A DNA stretch of 10,866 nt. It comes from an uncultured bacterium. Its GTDB lineage: Bacteria > Desulfobacterota > Desulfovibrionia > Desulfovibrionales > Desulfovibrionaceae. The notes under the pieces were generated by a model, which saw only the letters and a list, made by a program, of their open reading frames with translations, was not told where the DNA came from and searched no databases. Made by a program: the position numbers and the translations under genes. Shown one piece after another: positions 1 to 6,030 of this stretch. Each line of letters begins with the position of its first letter. Within the stretch, counting starts at the first letter, position 1. The stretch covers positions 1-10,866 of the forward strand of contig CAJMRA010000050.1 of assembly GCA_905215675.1 (NCBI GenBank). Direction: 5' to 3'.

Positions 1-104
1 TTCAGTTTGAAACGCTGCGCGTTTCAAACCATACGGCCTGTCGTTTCGCGGAAAGAACGCGGTTTTTCCGCTCACTTTTGGCCGGGCGGCGCTGTGCCGC
101 CCGG
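1..104. repeat. Composite palindromic intergenic repeat, left copy (cut by window edge)
   Basis: Three stem-loops in series. The first has 11-bp arms, GTTTGAAACGC (5-15) and GCGTTTCAAAC (19-29). The second is an imperfect palindrome starting GCGGAAA and ending TTTCCGC (48-71). The third has 9-bp arms, CCGGGCGGC (82-90) and GCCGCCCGG (96-104). Positions 1-102 align with 6784-6883 in the same orientation, with about six substitutions and two single-base gaps by eye. The 6775 copy begins TAGAGCATT before the aligned part, so the true left edge of this copy probably lies outside the window. It contains no plausible gene. It looks like a REP/BIME-type dispersed element. Confidence 0.85.
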
Positions 105-155
105 AACGCCCGTCAATGACGCGGAGCACAAAACCGCAATACGAGATCAAAAATC

Positions 156-200
156 AGGAATTATTCCTACTTGATTGCAGCCCCCCGCCTGTGCTAGATC
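156..200 (+). promoter_or_regulatory. Possible promoter/operator region upstream of ccmE
   Basis: This is the most AT-rich part of the 199-nt gap between the repeat and ccmE. AGGAAT (156-161) and ATTCCT (163-168) form a 13-nt odd palindrome that could be an operator. It is followed by TTGATT (171-176) as a possible -35 box and TAGATC (195-200) as a weak -10 box with 18-nt spacing. The match to consensus is poor and no known regulator site is recognised. The rest of 105-303 shows no gene. Confidence 0.2.
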
Positions 201-303
201 TGCCGGGGATATCCGCGCGAAACAACGCGGTCCATGACGTCGGCAAACCGGCGTCTTCCGGCGAACGCAATGCGTTCGTCCGCAACCACAACGAGGAACG
301 GCC

Positions 304-714
304 ATGGCTCGCAAGAATACCTGTACCTATCTCATCGCAGGGCTGCTTTTTCTGGGCGGCGTCGGCTATCTTGCCTATTCCGGTCTGTCGGAAGGCAGCG
401 TCTACTTTCTCAATGTTTCCGAAGCGCACGCGGCCACGCCGGACAAGCTGCGCGCCGCGCGTCTCTTCGGCACCGTCGCCGCCGAGGGCATCAGCAGGCC
501 CGCCGACGGGCCCGGCGTGGATTTTCTGCTCGAAGACAAGGATAATCCCGCGCTGACCATGAACGTCAGCTATCGCGGGGCCGTGCCCGATACCTTCAAA
601 CCGGGAGCCGAAGTCATTGTCGAGGGCGGCATGGCCGGACCGCAGTTCGCGGCCAAGACGCTCATGACCAAGTGCCCCTCCAAGTACCAGAAGGAAAACC
701 GCAAGGAAGACTGA
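304..714 (+). CDS. ccmE: Cytochrome c maturation heme chaperone CcmE, cysteine (CxxxY) type
   Basis: CcmE is a membrane-anchored periplasmic chaperone that covalently holds heme before passing it to CcmF and apocytochrome c. The 136-aa protein has a basic N-terminus, one TM helix (about residues 8-27) and a small beta-barrel (OB-fold) region of about residues 45-125, with RLFGTV and VIVEGGM typical of the family. The heme-attachment motif near the C-terminus reads KCPSKY: Cys124 (codon 673-675) occupies the position of the E. coli heme-binding His130, and Tyr128 is the conserved heme-ligand tyrosine. A cysteine-type CcmE forming the covalent heme bond has been demonstrated in Desulfovibrio desulfuricans. 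Start: ATG 304 with GAGGAA at 293-298. It is the first gene of the ccm locus. The tail after the motif is short and charged. Confidence 0.97.
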   Translation: MARKNTCTYLIAGLLFLGGVGYLAYSGLSEGSVYFLNVSEAHAATPDKLRAARLFGTVAAEGISRPADGPGVDFLLEDKDNPALTMNVSYRGAVPDTFKPGAEVIVEGGMAGPQFAAKTLMTKCPSKYQKENRKED

Positions 715-724
715 ATTTCCTTCT

Positions 725-792
725 CCGCATGACGGGGGCCCGCATGCGGCCTCCCTGCCGTTCCTTTCGGGCGGCGCTTCCGGGCGTCGCCC
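725..792 (+). other. Two stem-loops in the ccmE-ccmF gap
   Basis: The 156-nt gap between ccmE and ccmF has two hairpins just after the ccmE stop. CCGCATG (725-731) pairs with CATGCGG (743-749). GGGCGGCG (769-776) pairs with CGTCGCCC (785-792), including one G-U pair. Neither is followed by a T run, so they do not look like intrinsic terminators. They could affect mRNA processing or stability between ccmE and ccmF. No credible small gene is seen in the gap. Confidence 0.4.
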
Positions 793-870
793 CGTCCGTC
801 CCTTCCGTTCCCCGGGGAACACAAGACGCGCGCTCCCTTGCCGAGCGCCTACGCCGGAGCCTTTGCTTTC

Positions 871-2823
871 ATGTATTTTTTCGCCTATGCCCTGCAATTA
901 GTGCTGCTGCTCTGCGCCCTCGCGGGCGGCGGTCTGGCCATTTTCCAATTGTATGAAGGTCGCAGCCATGCGCTGAAACTTGTAGAGCGCCTGCACTGGC
1001 TGACAAGCGGCGCGCTGCTGCTGGCTTCGGCCCTGCTGCTTCATGCCCTGTTCTGGAAGGATTTCAGCCTGCAATACGTGGCGAGCTATACGGATCTCCT
1101 CCTGCCCGCCTTCTACCGTCTGACGGCCTTCTGGGCCGGACAGCCCGGCTCCATGCTGTTCTGGGCGCTTTCCGTGGGCATCATGGGCAGCCTGTTCGCC
1201 CTCACCCGCGCCTATACCCGCCTGACGCCCGCAACGCGCCTCTGGTTCTGGGTGTTCTTTTATGGTATCATGGCCTTTTTCGGTCTGATCCTGACCACCT
1301 GGAGCAATCCCTTCGTCATGCAGACGCCCGTGCCCGCCGACGGCAGCGGCCTGAATCCGCTGCTCCAGAATCCGGGCATGATCTTCCATCCGCCGCTGCT
1401 CTTCCTGGGCTACGGCGGCTTTGCCGTGCCGTCCTGTCTGGCGCTGGCACAGGCCCTGTCCGGCGCGCGCGATCGGGAGGATGCCTGGTTCCGCGTTTCC
1501 CGTCCCTTTGTCATGCTTGCGTGGCTGTTCCTGACCGCGGGCATCGTCCTCGGCATGTGGTGGGCCTACATGGAACTCGGCTGGGGCGGCTACTGGGCCT
1601 GGGACCCCGTGGAAAACGCCTCCCTCCTGCCCTGGCTCATCGGCAGCGCGGCCCTTCATACCCTTGTCATCGAGGATCGCCGCGGCAAGCTGGCCCGCGT
1701 CAATGTGGCGCTCATGGGCCTGTGCACCGTTTCCGCCTTTTTCGCCACCTATCTTGTCCGCAGCGGCGTCATCCAGTCCGTGCACGCCTTCGGCGACGGC
1801 GGCGTGGGAACGCCCCTGCTGCTCTTCGTTCTGGCAGGCGGCGTCGTCAGCCTCTGGGCAGCCTTCAGCGAAAAAACGCGCGGCGAAACGCTGGAAAATT
1901 TCTTTTCCAGCCGCGAAGGTCTTCTTGTGCTGGTGGCCTGGATCCTGATCGCCCTTTCCTTCATCATTCTCACGGCCACCATGTGGCCCGTCCTGAGCCG
2001 CCTCTGGGCGGAAAGCCCCAACGGCCTTGACGCCAATTTCTACAACCGGGTCTGCCTGCCGCTGGGAAGCCTGCTGATGCTGGTCATGGCCGTGTGCCCG
2101 TGGATCGGCTGGAAAGGCGGCCTCAGCGGCCGCAAAACCGGCCCCGTCCTGACGGCGTGCGCCGCGATCGCAAGCGTCGCCTGCATCCTGTGGTGGCTGT
2201 CCGGTCAGGTCAATCCCCTGCCTCTTGCGGCGCACCTGAAGCAGCCCATGCCGCTTGTGGCCGCCGCGGCGGCCGGAGGCGTGGCGCTGGCCTGCCTGTA
2301 CCTGCTGCTTTCCGCCGTGCGCAACCGGGCATGGCGCAGGGCCGGCGCGCTGGGAACCCATCTCGGCATGGCTCTCATGGCGCTGGGCATCGCCGTCTCC
2401 GGACCCTACAAAATCGAAAAGGACGTCTACTTCAACGAAGGCGGCAGCGATACCGTGGGCAACTACACCGTGACCCTGCTTTCGCTGGAAAGCGGCAGAA
2501 ACCCCGTCGGCTTCGACTACATCGAGGCCCGCGTCCGCGTGGAAAAGGACGGCAGGGAACTGGGCGTCCTCGGTCCCCAGCGCCGCCTGTACGACAAATT
2601 CGGACAGATGAACCAGTTCTCGGAAGTGGACGTCATTCCCGGTCTGGGCGAGGAGGTCTATGCCTCCCTGCTGGCTCTTGACGAATCTTCCCGGGTACTT
2701 GTACGCATCAGCGTAGAGCCGCTCATCAACTGGCTGTGGATCGGCGGCGCGCTCATGAGCCTTGCGCCGCTCCTGTGCCTGTGCCGCTCCTCCCGCCGCA
2801 AATCCGAAAACGTCCCGTCGTAA
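871..2823 (+). CDS. ccmF: Cytochrome c heme lyase subunit CcmF
   Basis: CcmF is the integral-membrane component that takes heme from CcmE and delivers it to apocytochrome c. The protein is 650 aa, the usual length for the family, with many hydrophobic helices throughout. The tryptophan-rich WWD heme-handling motif runs about residues 229-250 (GMWWAYMELGWGGYWAWDPV). Four histidines match the four conserved heme-ligand histidines of E. coli CcmF (173, 261, 303, 491): His173 (HPPLLFLGYGG), His263 (LHTLVIEDRRG), His305 (VIQSVHAF) and His497 (GTHLGMAL). A periplasmic domain occupies about residues 515-615 before the last TM helix. The frame is open upstream to a TTG at 838, but ATG 871 is preferred: GGAG lies at 855-858 and the His173 numbering then agrees with E. 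coli. The spacing of that ribosome site is rather long (12 nt), so the start is the least certain part. Confidence 0.96.
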   Translation: MYFFAYALQLVLLLCALAGGGLAIFQLYEGRSHALKLVERLHWLTSGALLLASALLLHALFWKDFSLQYVASYTDLLLPAFYRLTAFWAGQPGSMLFWALSVGIMGSLFALTRAYTRLTPATRLWFWVFFYGIMAFFGLILTTWSNPFVMQTPVPADGSGLNPLLQNPGMIFHPPLLFLGYGGFAVPSCLALAQALSGARDREDAWFRVSRPFVMLAWLFLTAGIVLGMWWAYMELGWGGYWAWDPVENASLLPWLIGSAALHTLVIEDRRGKLARVNVALMGLCTVSAFFATYLVRSGVIQSVHAFGDGGVGTPLLLFVLAGGVVSLWAAFSEKTRGETLENFFSSREGLLVLVAWILIALSFIILTATMWPVLSRLWAESPNGLDANFYNRVCLPLGSLLMLVMAVCPWIGWKGGLSGRKTGPVLTACAAIASVACILWWLSGQVNPLPLAAHLKQPMPLVAAAAAGGVALACLYLLLSAVRNRAWRRAGALGTHLGMALMALGIAVSGPYKIEKDVYFNEGGSDTVGNYTVTLLSLESGRNPVGFDYIEARVRVEKDGRELGVLGPQRRLYDKFGQMNQFSEVDVIPGLGEEVYASLLALDESSRVLVRISVEPLINWLWIGGALMSLAPLLCLCRSSRRKSENVPS

Positions 2824-2833
2824 AAACAGAAAT

Positions 2834-2880
2834 ACGGGGAAAAGGACCGCTCCGTCCCGCGGCAACGTCCTTTTCCCCGT
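2834..2880 (+). other. Perfect 14-bp stem-loop between ccmF and ccmAB
   Basis: ACGGGGAAAAGGAC (2834-2847) is fully complementary to GTCCTTTTCCCCGT (2867-2880), with a 19-nt loop. It begins 10 nt after the ccmF stop and lies about 40 nt before the AAGGAAA ribosome site of the next gene. No T run follows the 3' arm, so a full terminator is unlikely. An intra-operon attenuator or mRNA-stabilising structure is more likely. Confidence 0.6.
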
Positions 2881-2931
2881 CCCTGTTCCCCTGCCCGCCG
2901 GAAAGTCCGCCCCGCAACCAAAGGAAATTTC

Positions 2932-4350
2932 ATGCTGCACCTGCACCGCGTCGCCAAGCTCTTCGGCCTCAAGGCCGTGCTGCGCAATGTTTCCTGCGCC
3001 TTTGCGCCGGGCAGCGTCACCCTGCTGGTAGGCGACAACGGCGCCGGCAAAAGCACGCTCCTGCGCATGGCGGCGGGGCTGTCCCGTCCCAGCGCCGGAG
3101 AAATCATACGCGCCGAACATGCCGTCGTCGGCTATGTGGGGCACGCCACCTTTCTTTATCCCGGCCTGACGGCCCTGGAAAATCTCGCCTTCTGGGCGCG
3201 CCTGTACGGCGTATCCGCGGAACGGCAGCGCCTGCACGATCTGCTGGAGCTGGTGGGCCTGGCCGCTCACGCCCACGAACGGGCCGGCGTCTTTTCGCGC
3301 GGCATGGCCCAGCGCCTCAATCTGGCCCGCGTGCTGATGCGTCCCGCCGATCTGCTCCTGCTGGACGAGCCCGGCACGGGGCTGGACGCGGCGTCCCGCG
3401 CCCTGCTGCGCGAACAGATGATCGCCGCCCGCAATCGCGGCGCCTGCGTCATTGTCGTCAGCCATGATTATGCCGACGACAGCCCCGCGGCCGATCGCGT
3501 GGTCGCCCTGCGCGACGGCGTCGTGGCTTATGACGGTCCCCCCTCCGGCTACGTTCCCGGCATGCCGCCGGAGGAAGCGGCGGCCCCCGCAGCCCCCGCC
3601 CCCCCGGAAAGGCCGGAACCGGAAATCGCCGTCCCCGCCGCTTCCGGGGAGGAACCTCCCGCGCCGGGTCTTGCGACCATGGCCCTGAGCGTGGCGCGCA
3701 AGGACCTTCTGCTGACGCTTGCGCGCGGCAGCGGACTGGTACAGGCCCTGCTGCTGGGGCTGCTGCTGCTCTTTGTCTTCAGTCTGGCGCAGGGCGTCGG
3801 CGAACGTCTCTCTCCGCAGAATGCCGCCGCCGTCTTCTGGCTCAGTTCGGCCTTCTGTCAGGTCCTTGTCTTCAACAGCCTCTATGCGCTGGAAGAACGC
3901 TGCGCCTCCCGCGTGGGGCTGGTGCTGGCCCCCGCGCCCGTACAGGGCGTCTGGCTGGGCAAGGCGCTGGCGGGCATGCTGCTGCTTCTGCTTGCCCAGC
4001 TGCTCTTTCTGCCTGCCGCCGTGGTCTTTCTCGGCCAGGAGCTGCGGGGCGACCTGCCCGCCGCGCTGGGTATCCTGCTGCTGGTCGATATGGGCATGTG
4101 CGCCCTCGGCTCGCTGCTGGGCGCGCTGGCGCAGGGAGAAGCCGCGCGGGAATCCCTGCTCAGCATCCTGCTTTTCCCGCTGCTGATCCCCCTGCTGCTG
4201 GCCGGTATCGGCGTGGGCGCGCAGGCCCTGGGCGCTCCTTCGCCGGACGGCCCGGATGCCTGGCTGGGACTTGCTGCCGCCTTTGACGCGGTCTTTGCCG
4301 CGGCCGGGCTGCTGCTTTTCGGATTCATGTATACAGGAGATGACGCATGA
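2932..4350 (+). CDS. ccmAB: Fused CcmA-CcmB: heme-maturation ABC ATPase joined to its permease
   Basis: The CcmA ATPase and CcmB permease, normally two genes, are one 472-aa frame here. With CcmC, CcmAB uses ATP to release holo-CcmE for heme delivery. CcmA part, about residues 1-210: Walker A GDNGAGKST (34-42), ABC signature FSRGMAQR (121-128), Walker B LLLLDEP (141-147) and switch histidine His178. The Q-loop segment reads GHATF where E. coli CcmA has GHQPG, so the glutamine is replaced by Ala72. A Pro/Ala/Glu-rich linker spans about 212-247. CcmB part, about 250-472: roughly six hydrophobic helices including the WLSSAF and LALAPAP-like (VLAPAPVQGVWLGK) regions typical of CcmB. Start: ATG 2932 with AAGGAAA at 2921-2927. 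The stop overlaps the ccmC start (ATGA, 4347-4350), indicating translational coupling. Confidence 0.95.
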   Translation: MLHLHRVAKLFGLKAVLRNVSCAFAPGSVTLLVGDNGAGKSTLLRMAAGLSRPSAGEIIRAEHAVVGYVGHATFLYPGLTALENLAFWARLYGVSAERQRLHDLLELVGLAAHAHERAGVFSRGMAQRLNLARVLMRPADLLLLDEPGTGLDAASRALLREQMIAARNRGACVIVVSHDYADDSPAADRVVALRDGVVAYDGPPSGYVPGMPPEEAAAPAAPAPPERPEPEIAVPAASGEEPPAPGLATMALSVARKDLLLTLARGSGLVQALLLGLLLLFVFSLAQGVGERLSPQNAAAVFWLSSAFCQVLVFNSLYALEERCASRVGLVLAPAPVQGVWLGKALAGMLLLLLAQLLFLPAAVVFLGQELRGDLPAALGILLLVDMGMCALGSLLGALAQGEAARESLLSILLFPLLIPLLLAGIGVGAQALGAPSPDGPDAWLGLAAAFDAVFAAAGLLLFGFMYTGDDA

Positions 4351-5045
4351 CGGCGCAACAAACGCGCACAGCCTCCCCCCTGCCTCCCCTGCTGGCCCTG
4401 ATCGGCGGCGTCGCCTTTGCGGCCTGCCAGTGGCTGGTCTTCTGCTATGCGCCCATAGAGGCGACGCTGGGACTGGCGCAGAAAATCTTCTACATTCACC
4501 TGCCCATGTCGTGGTGGGCGCTCATCAGCTTTTTCGTCCTCTTTCTGGGCTCGCTGGCCTGCCTGTTCAAAAATTCCGAAGCGGCCGATCGCCTTTGCGC
4601 GGCGGCGGCGGAAATAGGCGTGCTGCTGGGCGGTCTGGCCCTGATTACGGGCATGATCTGGGCGCGCCTCTCGTGGGGCGTCTGGTGGACGTGGGACCCG
4701 CGTCTCAGCACCACCCTTGTCATGTGGTTCATCTATGCGGGCTATCTCGTCCTGCGCGGTCTGGACATGCCGCCGCAGCGCAAGCGCCGCGTCTGCGCCG
4801 TGGTGGGCGTCGTGGCCTTTCTCGACGTGCCGCTGGTCTTTCTTTCCGCCCGCCTCTGGCGTTCCATTCACCCCGCGGTCTTTGCCGACAAGGGCGGCGG
4901 ACTGGAACCGGAAATGCGTCTGACCATTCTGGCCTGCGTCCTCTGCTTCGGCCTGCTCTGGGCCGGGCTGCTCTGGATACGCGCCCGCCAGCTTGCCCTG
5001 CATGCCCGCATCGACGCCCTTTTCCTCCGCGGCGGCCGACGCTGA
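4347..5045 (+). CDS. ccmC: Heme-handling membrane protein CcmC
   Basis: CcmC binds heme at the outer face of the membrane and attaches it to CcmE. The 232-aa protein has about six TM helices. The WWD motif is WGVWWTWDPR (110-119). Two histidines flank it at the family's heme-ligand positions: His51 in YIHLPMSWW and His175 in RSIHPAV, equivalent to E. coli His60 and His184. Start: ATG 4347, overlapping the ccmAB stop by 4 nt, with AGGAGA at 4335-4340. A 55-nt gap separates it from ccmD. The sequence is ordinary for the family; the length is close to E. coli CcmC (about 245 aa). Confidence 0.97.
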   Translation: MTAQQTRTASPLPPLLALIGGVAFAACQWLVFCYAPIEATLGLAQKIFYIHLPMSWWALISFFVLFLGSLACLFKNSEAADRLCAAAAEIGVLLGGLALITGMIWARLSWGVWWTWDPRLSTTLVMWFIYAGYLVLRGLDMPPQRKRRVCAVVGVVAFLDVPLVFLSARLWRSIHPAVFADKGGGLEPEMRLTILACVLCFGLLWAGLLWIRARQLALHARIDALFLRGGRR

Positions 5046-5100
5046 ACCCGCGCGGAAATGCGGAATGCCGTTACCCCTCAACATACTATAAGGATACGCT

Positions 5101-5238
5101 ATGGATACGCTGACATGGGTCGTCGCGGCCAACGCCGCCGTCTGGCTGGGGCTGGGCGCCTATCTTGCCTTTATCGGCGCGGCGCAACGCCGCCTTGCGG
5201 CGCGTCTCGCACAACTGGAGCTGCTGACCAATGACTGA
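5101..5238 (+). CDS. ccmD: Small single-helix protein CcmD
   Basis: This is a 45-aa gene. It begins MDTLTWVVAANAAVWLGLG, has one TM helix (about residues 6-28), then a basic QRRLAARLAQ stretch and a short cytoplasmic tail. CcmD is a small membrane adaptor that joins the CcmABC complex and helps release holo-CcmE. Tyr21 near the centre of the helix corresponds to the tyrosine conserved in CcmD. Its place directly after ccmC is canonical. Start: ATG 5101 with AAGGA at 5090-5094. The last codons overlap the next gene by 8 nt. It is short enough to be missed by automated gene calling. Assignment rests on size, topology and position as much as on sequence. Confidence 0.88.
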   Translation: MDTLTWVVAANAAVWLGLGAYLAFIGAAQRRLAARLAQLELLTND

Positions 5239-5821
5239 CGCCTCCCTCGCCTCTCCGGGCAGACCTTCCCTTTCGTCGCGCCTGCTGCTGATCTTTCTGG
5301 GCTGCTGTTTCGCGGCCATGCTGGTTGTTTCCCTGATGCAGCGCTTCCTGCATCCGCAACTGGTCGTTCCCGCACAAACGGCCGGATCGGCGCAGGCGGA
5401 TTCCTCCATGGACGGCCAGATCGGCGCCCTGATGCAGAAACTCGGCGAAAATCCCAACGACGTCGAAACCATGCTGCATCTCGTCCAGCACCTGATCACC
5501 ATTGAGAACTGGCAGGCCGCCGAAACCTTCGCCCAGCGGGCCGTCGCCCTGGACGCGCTCAACGACAAGGCGCTCTATCTTCTGGGCTACATCAAGCACA
5601 ATCAGAACCAGAACCGGGACGCCGCGCTGCTGCTGGAAAAGGCGCTCGCCGTCAAGGACGACGCCCATATCCGCTACAGCCTCGGCATGATCTATATCTA
5701 TTTTCTCAACGATGCGGAGCGCGGCTACAGTCATCTTGAGGCGGCGCTCAAGGCCCCCGGCGTCGATGACGACGTGCGCGCGCGCATCGAGGAGGAATTG
5801 AAAAAGAAGAACGGCCGTTAG
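5231..5821 (+). CDS. Membrane-anchored TPR protein, CcmI-like position
   Basis: 196 aa. One TM helix (about residues 17-38) anchors a C-terminal domain, predicted periplasmic, with three tetratricopeptide-type repeats at about 77-110, 111-143 and 144-177 (ALYLLGYIKH and RYSLGMIYIY are clear repeat cores). A positively charged C-terminus (KKKNGR) follows. In other System I organisms, CcmI or the C-terminal half of E. coli CcmH carries a periplasmic TPR domain that binds apocytochrome c, so that role is a reasonable inference here; the sequence alone shows only a TPR anchor protein. Start: ATG 5231 with GGAG at 5217-5220, overlapping ccmD by 8 nt, so it is very likely in the same operon. The TAG stop coincides with the edge of a repeat element. 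Confidence 0.85.
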   Translation: MTDASLASPGRPSLSSRLLLIFLGCCFAAMLVVSLMQRFLHPQLVVPAQTAGSAQADSSMDGQIGALMQKLGENPNDVETMLHLVQHLITIENWQAAETFAQRAVALDALNDKALYLLGYIKHNQNQNRDAALLLEKALAVKDDAHIRYSLGMIYIYFLNDAERGYSHLEAALKAPGVDDDVRARIEEELKKKNGR

Positions 5822-5874
5822 AACGTTTCACCTTTGAAAAAGGTGAAACGCGAGGCGGCGGCACAGCGCCGCCC
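5819..5874. repeat. Palindromic intergenic repeat after the first TPR gene
   Basis: Begins with the TAG stop of the TPR gene (TAGAAC). GTTTCACCTTT (5825-5835) and AAAGGTGAAAC (5839-5849) form a perfect 11-bp stem with a GAA loop. A second stem pairs GGCGGCG (5854-5860) with CGCCGCC (5867-5873). Positions 5854-5874 are the exact reverse complement of 6865-6885 (21 nt), so this GC module occurs in both orientations in the window. The first stem recurs at 10765-10789. Confidence 0.85.
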
Positions 5875-5891
5875 CGCAAGCCGTCAAGCCG

Positions 5892-5924
5892 GAGCGCGAA
5901 GGTTCTGCCTTCGCGCTCTTGCCT
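5892..5924 (+). terminator. Possible terminator of the ccm operon
   Basis: GAGCGCGAAGG (5892-5902) pairs perfectly with CCTTCGCGCTC (5908-5918) around a 5-nt loop TTCTG. The short T-containing stretch TTGCCTT follows. Stem strength and position after the last overlapping gene fit a terminator, but the T tract is weak. It may instead be another module of the repeat family, since CGTCAA and CGGAGC nearby also occur just after the left repeat copy (112-126). Confidence 0.4.
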
Positions 5925-5945
5925 TATGGGGATGCTCACTATAAA
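5919..5945 (+). promoter_or_regulatory. Possible promoter for the second TPR gene
   Basis: This stretch lies in a locally AT-rich island that extends to about 5980. TTGCCT (5919-5924) could be a -35 box and TATAAA (5940-5945) a -10 box. The 15-nt spacing is short; an alternative -10, TAAAGT (5942-5947), gives 17 nt. Position after a possible terminator supports a new transcription unit, but the sequence evidence is weak. Confidence 0.3.
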
Positions 5946-5959
5946 GTATCGAAAATTTC

Positions 5960-5996
5960 TAGAGCATTTTTCCTTTGGAAAAGGTGAAACGCTCAT
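5960..5996. repeat. Degenerate copy of the palindromic repeat
   Basis: TAGAGC (5960-5965) opens the element and GCTCAT (5991-5996) closes it. In between, TTTTTCCTTT pairs imperfectly with AAAAGGTGAAAC. The right half AAAGGTGAAACGCTC matches the reverse complement of the left arm of the 10761 copy. This copy does not supply a stop codon. Its right half instead sits just ahead of a possible short leader ORF. Confidence 0.75.
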
Positions 5997-6024
5997 GGCC
6001 CCGATAAAAAACCAAAGACCCTGA
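5995..6024 (+). CDS. Possible 9-aa leader ORF before the second TPR gene
   Basis: ATG 5995 opens a frame reading MAPIKNQRP and stops at TGA 6022-6024, six bases before the ATG of the TPR gene. AAGGTG (5981-5986), part of the repeat's right arm, is placed 8 nt upstream and could act as its ribosome site. The TPR gene itself has no recognisable ribosome site, so translational coupling from this leader is conceivable. An ORF this short can easily occur by chance. Confidence 0.2.
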   Translation: MAPIKNQRP

Positions 6025-6030
6025 ACACAC

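Noticed and set aside
116..556. Plus-strand open frame overlapping ccmE in another frame
   Set aside because: It has no ribosome site or family features, and ccmE in the other frame is unambiguous.
838..870. TTG start for ccmF giving 11 extra residues
   Set aside because: No ribosome site lies at suitable distance, and ATG 871 aligns the conserved His173 with E. coli numbering.
898..3465. 855-codon open frame on the minus strand
   Set aside because: It is antisense to ccmF and ccmAB, is rich in Gly/Gln/His/Ala as expected for the reverse of GC-rich codons, and shows no domain motif.
5090..5111. Direct repeat GGATACGCT on both sides of the ccmD start
   Set aside because: It is only two short copies of 9 nt; probably chance or a small duplication with no evident function beyond the ribosome site.
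5819..6030. CRISPR array
   Set aside because: The repeats are palindromic, few, irregularly spaced and mosaic, with no regular spacers and no cas genes.
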